This document shows positions 55,043 to 64,000 of a stretch of DNA of 64,000 bases, one piece after another (positions within the stretch are counted from its first letter, which is position 1; every line of letters begins with the position of its first letter). Source of the DNA: Mastigamoeba balamuthi (Eukaryota; Evosea; Mastigamoebida; Mastigamoebidae); the NCBI GenBank assembly GCA_902651635.1, contig CACRSC010000054.1, forward strand, positions 57,831 to 121,830, in the 5' to 3' direction. Below the pieces are notes generated by a model. That model saw only the letters and a list, made by a program, of their open reading frames with translations. It was not told the DNA's origin and did no database searches. Position numbers and translations under genes: made by a program.

Positions 55043-58000
55043 GTGCCCGCACGTTGAGTCACTTGAGCCAACTCTGAGTGAAGTCGGAGAAAGGGGCACG
55101 ATCCCTCCAACCCCACACCATACCACCCGGGTTCCACAGCGGCACTGGCTGGCATCCCCTTCTGCAACGCTCAGAGGGGTCTACACCAGCAGCCCTCCCA
55201 GGCCTCCCACCCGCTGCCCACACACATGGCGCCTCCTTTCCCGCTTACGCCTGCCGGTGGGGGGTCGCCAGCCAAGCAGCAGTGGCCTTGTGCGTGGCTA
55301 AACAGTGAGGCCAGACCCGACGTCTGTTCCCAGCCTGCAAGCGTCACCTCCTCCGCAGCACCCACCCCTTTGCACAGCACTTAGAGCCGCGGGTGCAGGC
55401 AGGATAGTGAGTGCTGTTGCCTGTGCTGTGCCGCTGTACAGAAGCTGCTATGAGCTCCTGAGGACTGGACGCGCGTCAGCACTGGACCGCTCTCAGGACA
55501 CGAGGTGCTCAGCCTGAAGGGCTCTCTGAGTAGCGCTGGACGAGTGTCACCTAACGCCAGCTTTCCGCGCTGGAGGGCCGCGAGACAGCGCTGCGAGGGT
55601 AGCTGTGCTGAGACCAGTTTTCGGGCACAATCCCGCGAAATTTCCCCGAGAACTCCTTGAGGCCAACACCATGTTTCCGGAAAGTACACAACACCAGCGA
55701 GGCATAATCTCTTCTACGCACACCGAGCGATTGCCCTCTGCAAACACACGATCGCGAAGTCAGCCATTCTGCCCAATCACTGAAACGCAGAACATAAACT
55801 CAATCACACTTACACACACCACAAAAATCCGAGGTCTTTTTGGGTATTTGTCGGGGCCCTTCTTCACAGTCTAGTTGGCCGATTTGAACAATTTGAATAT
55901 CTTCCTTGAGAAAAAATGAAAATGCATGCTTCTCGTTTGTTTGGGTAACCTGCTGAAACCAGGAACTGTTACTTCAACTCCGAAAGCACATCCCATAGAA
56001 CGATATTAAGAATCATAAGGATAAGAGACGTGCTTGAAGCGGTGAGAAGGACTGTATAAGGGTTGGACGAAAATGATGACATACTAAGGCAGAGCCAAAC
56101 TGCAATAATCATGAGAAGAACATACCATGTCACATAAACTGGTTGTAGAAGTGTTGGTCGTGGTAATCAATTCTGGGAATTGTACTGCGAGATCCATATC
56201 CAATCAGCCTCTTAAAGTAACATATTCAGAAAGACAAACTCGGTTTAAGGGAACTGGCATATTCATAACTGGAAAACAAAGGTCGCATTCAGACTTCTTT
56301 GGAGTGGAACTATGAACGGATTTGCTCTTACAATCAGAGAGGTTGCTGAGGAAACCATCAGTGCCGAGTAATGAAAGAAGGGTTGCTTGTGCAGAAGTAC
56401 TGCTGTAATGCAGATGACATATGCTTCCTCATAATGGCTGAGAGGTTCTTGGTATGTGTGTTCTGCTGAAGCTCTAAGTATTTGGAGTTGTGCTTCGTGA
56501 GCCACATTTCATTTGTAAAACTAGCAACTAGCAGTGTTGCATCTCTTATCATTTATTTCTTGCTCTTTAGAAGAGAGTTTGCGAACAGAAGGTATACTGG
56601 TCCGTTACTCTGGCCAGGGTTTTCTCAGTGTTGTTTACTTGGTTTTGTTCTGGCTAAATATCCCTTAACTGTGGCTGTTGCATATAAGTAAGTCTCATTA
56701 ACTTCTTCTCTTCACTTACTTAGTTTCTCAGTTCCTATCATTCACAGCTGCCTTACTAGCATAGTTGCAATAGATCTTGGAAAATCTCTTTGTTTGGACA
56801 AACAAGAGATGTTATATCTGACAGTTAAAGTTCAGCATTGATTACTGCTTTATAATTACTGCTAGAAAAAGGCCAACATAGAATTTCGAAGAAAATCCCC
56901 TTATACTAAGCTTATACACGTATGAGTTCCGTGAACATTGTTCTGGATGTGTTTAGCGGGCACTGACTCTTCACTGAGTGTATCTTCAAGACCTAGAATA
57001 GCTGTAGTTTTAGTTCATAATCATGAATAAAGAGCAATATTGACAATACTGTGGACTTGAGACTCATCATATGTATATCAGATACTGTTTGTTAAGTAAG
57101 AAATACTGATTTGCTATGCACTAACACATAGGTTAATGATGATCACATTAGACTACATGGTCATCAATATAAAGAAGGAAGATGCACAGAAAAATCAAGA
57201 CAAAGAAAGGGATAACAAATCAGGGCTTTTGCCAGGTCATGTCATTAACCACACAACACAAGCCAATGAGGCTGTGTAGAAGACTGTTAATCTTCCTTTC
57301 CGAATATATGAACTCAGTGATGCTGGAGAACCTACCGGAAAGTGATATTGAGCCAATCAATAATGTTCAAGTGATCTTTTTGTTTGTAGTATTATATGAA
57401 TGAAAAAGAGCATCATTGATGATGCCAATCATAATTTCAATATGATAATCAGTGCTGCTGTGTTTTAGAAATCTGATTGCTCCATCTTTGATTGTTCCAA
57501 ATGTGTGCTTACTGCTGGTGCAAAACAGCCTTATACCTTTCTTCATTTTGCCCTCATCTCATCTCTCTACAAACCGGTGCACTTGTGTTGGGACCCAGAA
57601 AACCAGACTATGTGGAACTCCATTTCAATCACTTGAGAGAGAAGAAATTGGGAAGAGTGACTGACTGATATATTTGAATGAAACCTCTGCCTTGTCATTT
57701 CACTTGAATTTCTCACATGAACATATTTGCTAGTTTTTTCTTGTGGCATGAATGATGTCAATACGTCTTCTTCATACCCCCTTGGTACCAACCCATGTTG
57801 ATCAGTATGTGCAAAACGTACATTTCCCATAATATTTAGTAGCCAGACAGCTGTAAACACTTCGAGCCGATGTCGGCCAAGGGAATAAGGATGAAGGCGC
57901 CCTGGAAACGGTGTGGCTTTGCGGGGTACCCCTCAGACCGTTGCCCACCTCCTGTGGGTGCACGGAAGTGCGGAAGTGGGGGTCAGAGGTCAGCCCTAAA

Positions 58001-58077
58001 TTCCGTAGGTGCGGGGGTGTGGGGATAAATTGGCACCGGGGCACCGGGGAGCTTTTGCTCCTGTCGGTTCAACAACC
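55043..58077. other. 3-kb spacer with an AT-rich gene desert
   Basis: 55.04-55.8 kb is of mixed composition. About 55.86-57.85 kb is strongly AT-rich; every ORF is under 80 codons and shows no domain-like features. The GC content returns at 57.88 kb, upstream of protease 2. No terminal repeats or transposase motifs were found in it. Confidence 0.45.
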
Positions 58078-58150
58078 ACGTCACATGGGGGTTGTTGCCG
58101 GTGCATGTGTGGGGGTGTGGTGAGGGGTGTGGGCATCAGAGAAATCCCCT
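58078..58150 (+). promoter_or_regulatory. Promoter module of protease 2 (diverged)
   Basis: ACGTCAC at 58078-58084 and GGGGTGTGGGC at 58124-58134, followed by an AGAGAAATC segment. Order and spacing resemble the modules of proteases 1 and 3, but the block is less conserved. Confidence 0.45.
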
Positions 58151-58227
58151 ACCGCCACGTGGTCTGCCCCCTCACAACTTTTCATAGCGATCAGGACTGC
58201 CTGTACCCCGGGACAAGCCTTTGGAAA

Positions 58228-59166
58228 ATGAAGACAATCGTCGCCGTCCTCGTGCTCGCGGCGCTCGCCTCGGCGTCGTCGGTCGACACGTTCCGCACGT
58301 GGGCCAAGGCCCACGGCAAGGTCTACACGGCCACCGAGGAGAAGTACCGCATGCACGTCTTCGAGGAGAACACGGCCATCGTCAACCGCCTCAACATGGA
58401 GAGCCACGGCGCCATCTTCGCCCCCAACCAGTTCTCGGACCTCACGCGCGAGGAGTTCAAGGCGCTCTACACCACCGACCTGCACATTCACCAGCACGGC
58501 GACATCGCTGTGGTCGCCGACAGGCACGCCGACGACTCGCTCGACATGCGGTCGTGGCTGCCCGCCGTCAAGGACCAGGCGCAGTGCGGGTCGTGCTGGG
58601 CGTTCTCTGCCATCGCCAACGCCGAGGGCGCGTGGTACAAAAAGAACCACGAGGTGGTGATGCTCTCGGAGCAGCAGCTGGTCTCGTGCGACAAGCAGGA
58701 CTCGGGCTGCAACGGCGGCCTCATGACCAACGCGGACCAGTACATCCTGCAGAACGGCCTGGCGACCGAGCAGGAGTACCCCTACACCTCGGGCATGGGC
58801 ACCGTGCCGCGCTGCAAGCCCTTCACTGCCCGCTACCACTTCAGCGACGCCAAAGGCTTCGGGGCGGTCGCCTCCGACGACACGATCATCGCGTACCTCA
58901 GGGAGTTCGGCCCGCTGTCGGTCGCCATCCAGGCCGACGCCGACGTCTTCCGCAACTACAAGTCGGGCATCCTCGACTCGAAGAAGTGCGGGACGACCCT
59001 CAACCACGGCGTGACGCTGGTGGGCTTCGGGACCGAGAACGGCACGCCCTACTGGATCGTCCGCAACTCGTGGGGGTCCGCCTGGGGAGACGCGGGGCAC
59101 GTCCGCCTGGCCCGCGGCAAGAACACGTGCGGCATCAACGGCATGCTGTCGTCCATCGTGGCGTGA
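58228..59166 (+). CDS. Papain-family cysteine protease, paralogue 2
   Basis: Single exon, 312 residues, collinear with paralogue 1. Signal peptide MKTIVAVLVLAALASA, propeptide, then QCGSCWAFS (Cys123), LNHGVTLVG (His260) and RNSWGSAWG (Asn280). It ends CGINGMLSSIVA with TGA at the position where the other two copies have TAG, which supports TAG as a real stop in this genome. Substitutions versus paralogue 1 cluster in the propeptide and in surface loops (DIHQHGDIAVV replaced region, MGTVPRCKPF). Confidence 0.95.
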   Translation: MKTIVAVLVLAALASASSVDTFRTWAKAHGKVYTATEEKYRMHVFEENTAIVNRLNMESHGAIFAPNQFSDLTREEFKALYTTDLHIHQHGDIAVVADRHADDSLDMRSWLPAVKDQAQCGSCWAFSAIANAEGAWYKKNHEVVMLSEQQLVSCDKQDSGCNGGLMTNADQYILQNGLATEQEYPYTSGMGTVPRCKPFTARYHFSDAKGFGAVASDDTIIAYLREFGPLSVAIQADADVFRNYKSGILDSKKCGTTLNHGVTLVGFGTENGTPYWIVRNSWGSAWGDAGHVRLARGKNTCGINGMLSSIVA

Positions 59167-60036
59167 TCGCCGGTGCCTGAGGGCCGTCGCCCTGGCGGCC
59201 GAGGTTGTCGCTCACTGTGAAATTGTCAGTACAACCAACAGAGCTTCTTCGGCGATGGTTCCGCATTCAAACCACCTTGGTCTCCACCGTTGTTGTTCTG
59301 TTGTTTTGTTGTTTACACACACGCTGAGAGAAGAGAGAAGGTGGGGTGGGGGCCTGAAGAGGCAATCACTGTCGTTGCGATTTGCTGTGATGTTCGTACC
59401 GACCCGGTAGGAAAAGTGCATCTCGTGCGATCAACATGCGAATATTCGCGTGGAATACGGCGAAAACTCGGGACACCGAGAGAGATAATTACGGCGCAGT
59501 TGTCTGCGGTGGGGGCTGACAGGCGCCGAGCAAAGCGCGCGCACGACTAGTGCGGTCCCAGCGAGCCCAATGCACTGCCCGTGGAAGTCACCTCCGAGTC
59601 CCCCTCCGGAATTCAATTGCCTCGCCTCTCCTCTGTCCCTGTCCCAGACGAAGGCCGAGCATCGTCGACCCACGTGAGGGTATCATTTCTCAGCCTGTCA
59701 GCACCAGCGTGTCTCCTCTGTGGCGCTTCCGGTGCCCCCAGCAGGCCGACATGTGACAAGAGCACTCATACTCTGGCCAGCAAGCACCTCAGGCGCGTGC
59801 GTTGCTCGTGCCCCACCAACGCTGCAACTGGGAGGGAACCACGCACTCGCCTGGTTTCTAACGGGCGGGAGGACACAGGGCACACTGGATGCGATATCCT
59901 CATCGCCAGGGACGAGAGGGAGCACTGGAGAAGAGTTGTTGCCCCCAAGTGGGCCCCATTCGTCGTGAAACTCAACCCGGTGTGGGGGTGTGGGACTCTG
60001 AATTCCTCGAGCGCTATCCCGCATGACTCATGTGAC
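59167..60036. other. Intergenic spacer
   Basis: 3' UTR of protease 2 and distal upstream region of protease 3. A GGTGTGGGGGTGTGGGAC element at about 59979-59996 resembles text upstream of protease 2 (about 58007-58025) and at about 3924-3942. No gene seen. Confidence 0.4.
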
Positions 60037-60081
60037 ACGTCACGGTTCCTCTGGTGCGTGGTGTGGGCTGCGGCGAATCAC
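60037..60081 (+). promoter_or_regulatory. Promoter module of protease 3
   Basis: ACGTCAC at 60037-60043 and the 29-bp block at 60053-60081 (core GGTGTGGGCTGCGG then CGAATCAC), 82 bp upstream of the ATG. It differs at one position from the block of protease 1. Confidence 0.7.
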
Positions 60082-60163
60082 CCTCCTGTGCCGTCGCCGA
60101 ATCAACATTCATTAGGTAACTAGCCATACACCGCCAGGCAACCCCTGACACCACAGCTACACA

Positions 60164-61099
60164 ATGAAGGCCATCATCGCCGTCCTCGTGCTCGCGGCGC
60201 TCGCCTCGGCGTCGTCGGTCGACACGTTCCGCATGTGGGCCAAGACCCACGGCAAGGTCTACACGGCCACCGAGGAGAAGTACCGCCTGCACGTCTTCGA
60301 GGAGAACCTCGCGATCATCAACCGCCTCAACATGGAGAACCACGGCGCCAGCTTCGCCCCCAACCAGTTCTCGGACCTCACCAACGCCGAGTTCAAGGCG
60401 CTCTACACTACCGAGCTCGCGGCCCGCCAGCCCGGCGACATCGCCGTCATCCCCGACAGCAACAAGGACGAGCTCGACATGAAGTCGTGGCTGCCGCCCG
60501 TGAAGGACCAGGGCCAGTGCGGGTCGTGCTGGGCGTTCTCTGCCATCGCCAACGCCGAGGGTGCGTGGTACAAGAAGAACGAGAAGGTGGTGTCGCTGTC
60601 GGAGCAGCAGCTGGTCTCGTGCGACAAGCAGGACTCGGGCTGCGACGGCGGCCTGATGGCGACGGCGGACCAGTACATCCTCAAGAACGGGCTGGCATCG
60701 GAGGAGGACTACCCGTACGCATCGGGCACGGGCTCGGTGCCGAGGTGCAAGGCGTTCACGTCCAAGTGCCAGTTCTCCAACGCCAAGGACTTCCGCAGCG
60801 TCTCGTCCGACGACACGATCATCTCGTACATGAAGCAGTACGGGCCCCTGTCGGTCGCCATCCAGGCCGACTCGTCGGTGTTCCAGAACTACAAGTCTGG
60901 CATCCTCGACTCGAAGAAGTGCGGGACAAGCCTCAACCACGGCGTGACGCTGGTTGGCTACGGCACCGAGGACGGTGTTGACTTCTGGACTGTCCGCAAC
61001 TCGTGGGGGTCGTCGTGGGGAGAGAAGGGCTACATCCGCATGGCTCGTGGCAAGAACACGTGCGGTATCAACGGTATGCTCTCGACCATCGTTGCCTAG
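60164..61099 (+). CDS. Papain-family cysteine protease, paralogue 3
   Basis: Single exon, 311 residues, one shorter than its paralogues in the propeptide/mature junction (DSNKDELDMKSW). Signal peptide MKAIIAVLVLAALASA. Catalytic Cys122 (QCGSCWAFS), His259 and Asn279 (NSWGSSWGEKG). GCDGG replaces GCNGG. Ends in TAG. Closest in 5' region to paralogue 1 although 5 kb further away and on the opposite strand. Confidence 0.95.
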   Translation: MKAIIAVLVLAALASASSVDTFRMWAKTHGKVYTATEEKYRLHVFEENLAIINRLNMENHGASFAPNQFSDLTNAEFKALYTTELAARQPGDIAVIPDSNKDELDMKSWLPPVKDQGQCGSCWAFSAIANAEGAWYKKNEKVVSLSEQQLVSCDKQDSGCDGGLMATADQYILKNGLASEEDYPYASGTGSVPRCKAFTSKCQFSNAKDFRSVSSDDTIISYMKQYGPLSVAIQADSSVFQNYKSGILDSKKCGTSLNHGVTLVGYGTEDGVDFWTVRNSWGSSWGEKGYIRMARGKNTCGINGMLSTIVA

Positions 61100-61710
61100 A
61101 TGAGTCCCCGATATGCACAGCAACTTCCGGGCGAGTGATCACAAGAGGAAGGCCCGCGGGTCGTCAAACCTCACTCCCATCTGGAAGAGAACCATAGAAA
61201 TGAAAGTGGGCTTGATTCATAGCAGTCCTGTTCTGTAAGCTCTGCGCAGTGGCACAATGATTCCAGATGAATAATATCTGTGTAGAACTGATAAAGTATT
61301 GAAGAAAAACAGCTCTGGATACTGCAGCATTCTCTCACACTTATTGTGCTGAGTGTGGTAGCAGAGAGGGAAAAAACATGCACCAAAAGGACTAATGGTG
61401 CCAAATGGTGTTTCCGAAATTTGTCTCTAAGGAATTTTTGGTTCAGAGCAAAGTGAGAATCAGAGAAAGAAAGAAGAGCATCAAAGATACATACTTGTGT
61501 GATGCTGGATATTCTTTAACCAAAAGTGGATTCTGCTTGTAATAATATCAGATCCTCTTCTCCTGGTCCTAATGCTTCTTCCACTCTGTGACATACACAG
61601 GCAGATGGGTAATGAGGCCACTGCTACAGTCCTAGGGTGCAGTCTGGGCCATGGATTCATCACTGCAGTGAGCAGAAATCACCAGGGACTGTGATCATTC
61701 ACATAATTAT
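61100..61710. other. AT-rich spacer before the second transposon
   Basis: 3' UTR of protease 3 grading into AT-rich DNA. No gene or repeat recognised. Confidence 0.4.
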
Positions 61711-61739
61711 ACAGGGCTTTCGCGCACCAGGTGTGCACT
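61711..61739 (+). repeat. Left terminal inverted repeat of the second element
   Basis: Pairs with 63740-63768; shared blocks are ACAGGG, TTT, GCACCAGGTG and CACT. Confidence 0.75.
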
Positions 61740-62476
61740 GGGTGGTGCGCACCACTGGTGCACACCACTTTGAAATGAGAAACACCTAGTGTGCACATGG
61801 TGCACACCACGCCTCTTTGGGACAATAAAAGATGATCGCCGAATTGGATGGCATTAACTAAATTTGGGTCCCCCTCCATCCAGACGTTTAGTGCCCACAC
61901 CATGCTTCATTGTTGTTATTGCAGACAACAGTGACTCAGAGAGAGGTGGAGGCAGCAGCAGGCAACACGTGCATATGGTTCTTGAATGCCATGCATGGCA
62001 GCAATGCTGACACGTGGCTGACTGCAGCTGACAGCACTAGTTCTAGAGACACCTCTTCTTTGCGGGGGCTGTGCTATTGCACTGCTGTGGCTGGTCACCT
62101 GCTGTGAGCCACGGCCAGAGCACCTTACTGCCCAGCCACGTGCCCAGCTGCTGGCACAGTGGGCATGGCGACGTGCCATTGCAGTGTGGGAGCCACCACC
62201 TGTGAAGCAGGAGGTGAATGGGCAGGCAGTGTGGGAGATATGCACAGAGCAGGCACAGCCCTGCAGGCCACTGATGTGCATGTGGGCATAGAGGAAGACA
62301 AAGACGATGGTGCTACAGGCCTTGTTCTCGTGGATGAGCATCAGGTGCTCCTGCAGCTACTGCAGCCTGGGCTTGTCATAGAGCCTCAAGTGACTCAGTG
62401 AGGCATATGCTGCATTTTCCAAACGTGTTGTGTACAAGATTATTGTGAATTTGTGCACAACCCGCTAAAAATAGTG

Positions 62477-63623
62477 ATGGCGCACACATACTCGGGCATG
62501 CAGAAGTGCCTGGAGAAGTTCGTCCCCAAGGCCATGGTCGCGGAGCTCATTGAGTGTGCCTGTCAGAAGCACTCTCACCTCTGGGTGCTCCGTGAACCAG
62601 CTCATTTCGTCGACAAGGCGGTCTACCTTGCGTTGTTCAAGGACCTCAAAGGGGTTGGCTACAGCACCCTGTGCATCAGCGTGCTCCTCTGGATGCCGAT
62701 CACCATGAAGTCGTTCACCCAGAACCAGAAGATCCTGCGCAAGGTGTTCGCACAGTGGGGGCGCCAACAGATCTGCCGGAGCACCTTCAAGGACAGGAAA
62801 ACTGCGGCCAAACAACTTCAGCTCCCCAAGGCCCTGTGCAAGGTCACTGTTGCCATCGACTCTGTCGACTTCCCGAAGGTCAGGAAGCGACGGGTGTGTC
62901 TGGGCGGTGATACTTTTCGTCGGGTCTAACCCTCCTTCTCACCAAAAATAGCCGGGTGCCTGCGGCTCTGACAAGTGGTCATTCAAGGAGAACCGCCCTG
63001 CAGGCTGCTTCATGGTCACACTGGACATGCAGGGGCAGCCTGTGGGGGTTTGGGGCCCCTACTCCCCCAAGCTGTTTGACAGCCACTGGATCCAGGCCAA
63101 CAAGAAGATGTTGAAGCTGCTCTTCCCCAACGATGTCTTCATTGCTGACAACCACTTTACATGGGCATGGGACAACATGAAGATGCTGGCGTTCTTTGCG
63201 ACCTATACCCACCCCCCGAAACACCCAGCCACAGAAGGGGTGGCCAAACTTCCGGCCAAGAAGAGGATCCTGTACAAAAACGGTGTTTTCTTGTGCACAA
63301 CCTGTCAAGAAAATGTGGCACGTGCCTCAGTGTCTGTGCACTGTGCTCAGGTGTGGGATCTGAGCAGTGCATGTGGCATGAGTGGGGCAGCTGCGGGCAG
63401 TACCTGTGGTGAAGTAAACACTAACCTCTGCCAAATGGCCTGCTCATGGAACTGGAGCGCCTGGTCATCCTTTGCTGTGAGGAGCATACCACACACTCTG
63501 GATAGAGGCAGAACTCCAACTGACTCTGGCTTTCTGAGTTTCTTGATGAAGATTTTTGTGCACAAAAAATGTCAGATACTCTTGATACACCAGCCATGGG
63601 GCCGGACATTGCAGAGCAGGTGA
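62477..63623 (+). pseudogene. DDE transposase, related to 47091-48060, truncated before the catalytic Glu
   Basis: Exon 1 62477-62893 and exon 2 from 62952 join in phase 0; the intron sits at the same place as in the 47-kb copy (just after the first Asp). Helical N-terminus, Asp128 (AIDSVDFPK) and Asp205 (FIADNHFTW) are conserved, as is VWGPYSPKLFD. After KKRILYKN, where the homologue continues to the catalytic Glu, the frame runs into unrelated text (GVFLCTT...) up to 63623. That text begins with an 8-bp inverted repeat (TTTTCTTG/CAAGAAAA). Probably inactive. Confidence 0.65.
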
Positions 63624-63739
63624 TAGAGAATTCCCATCATACTCTTTATGGTAGTCCTGATTCCTCATGTTGCACTTTTCAATCACTGGCTTCCCATCCA
63701 ATCTCGGTCTGGTGCGCACCTGGTGAATCTTATCAGCAT

Positions 63740-63768
63740 AGTGTGCACCTGGTGCCCTAAAACCCTGT
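63740..63768 (-). repeat. Right terminal inverted repeat of the second element
   Basis: Inverted partner of 61711-61739. Confidence 0.75.
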
Positions 63769-64000
63769 AAGAAGTCATTACTGGTACTTGCATTTTTCGT
63801 CTCTCAACATCTTATAGTGTTTATGTGAAGGGTTTTGCAACACTGCTTGATGCATGAATACTGGCATAACAGGATATACCACTGGTTCATGCATTTGAAA
63901 ACAGAAGAAATATTTCTACAATTAGCACAGGTGTTGATTATTCAAAAAGAATGATGATAAAATGCATACAGATCCTGTTTTTTTCTGAGCCGACAAACTG

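Larger units (their letters stand above)
61711..63768. mobile_element. Second Harbinger-like element with terminal inverted repeats
   Basis: 2,058 bp. Inverted repeats at 61711-61739 and 63740-63768 begin ACAGGG and share GCACCAGGTG followed by CACT; about 24 of 29 positions agree. Just inside the left end are several palindromic GTGCGCAC/GTGCACAC words with ACCAGGTG or CACCAGT spacers (61740-61815), and one more inside the right end (63711-63725). No clear target duplication: TAT left, AAG right. It encodes a transposase related to the one at 47.1-48.1 kb. Confidence 0.7.

Overview
The window reads as nuclear DNA of a free-living eukaryotic microbe. Genes are GC-rich and most are split by short introns (about 45-300 nt, one of 471 nt) whose donors are often GTGCG, GTACG or GTGAG. 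There is a Pol III initiator tRNA-Met, and the proteins are purely eukaryotic: PUF, UBE2J, PEX11, inositol pentakisphosphate 2-kinase and a STE11-type kinase. Papain-like proteases, PEX11 and class III cyclases with long ectodomains would fit an amoebozoan, possibly an archamoeba such as Mastigamoeba or Pelomyxa. That placement is inference; no rRNA or other phylogenetic marker is in the window.

Layout. 0-28 kb is a dense housekeeping block: a secreted, GPI-tailed alginate-lyase-like protein, a four-TM protein, IP5 2-kinase, a PB1 protein, a coiled-coil protein with ubiquitin-like folds, a canonical PUF protein, soluble pyrophosphatase, a small charged nuclear-type protein, a tail-anchored UBE2J E2, a double-homeodomain protein, a tetraspan protein, a cysteine-rich receptor-like protein and a FAAP24/ERCC4-like protein. 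28.7-36.5 kb holds three paralogous receptor-type adenylyl cyclases (+,+,-). 37.7-40.7 kb has a small helical orphan and an inverted near-copy of the alginate-lyase-like gene. 40.7-49 kb is an AT-rich island built of transposons, including a 1.2-kb element with terminal inverted repeats inserted in frame inside another gene. 49-53.5 kb returns to GC-rich genes: PEX11, tRNA-iMet and a MAP3K. 53.9-61.1 kb holds three papain-family protease paralogues separated by an AT-rich gene desert. 61.7-63.8 kb is a second terminal-inverted-repeat element related to the first.

The most useful new observations are: (1) GC-AG introns with a GCAC donor in four genes, three of them unrelated; (2) a nested Harbinger-like insertion whose removal, leaving one AAT, restores an open frame; (3) a gene in the island with six in-frame TAG codons, five inside a Glu/Gln repeat, although TAG is a normal stop elsewhere in the window; (4) a promoter module shared by the protease paralogues; and (5) two homeodomains in one protein, both lacking the invariant Asn51. 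Exon coordinates were worked out by hand from frames, phases and splice dinucleotides and have not been tested against transcripts.
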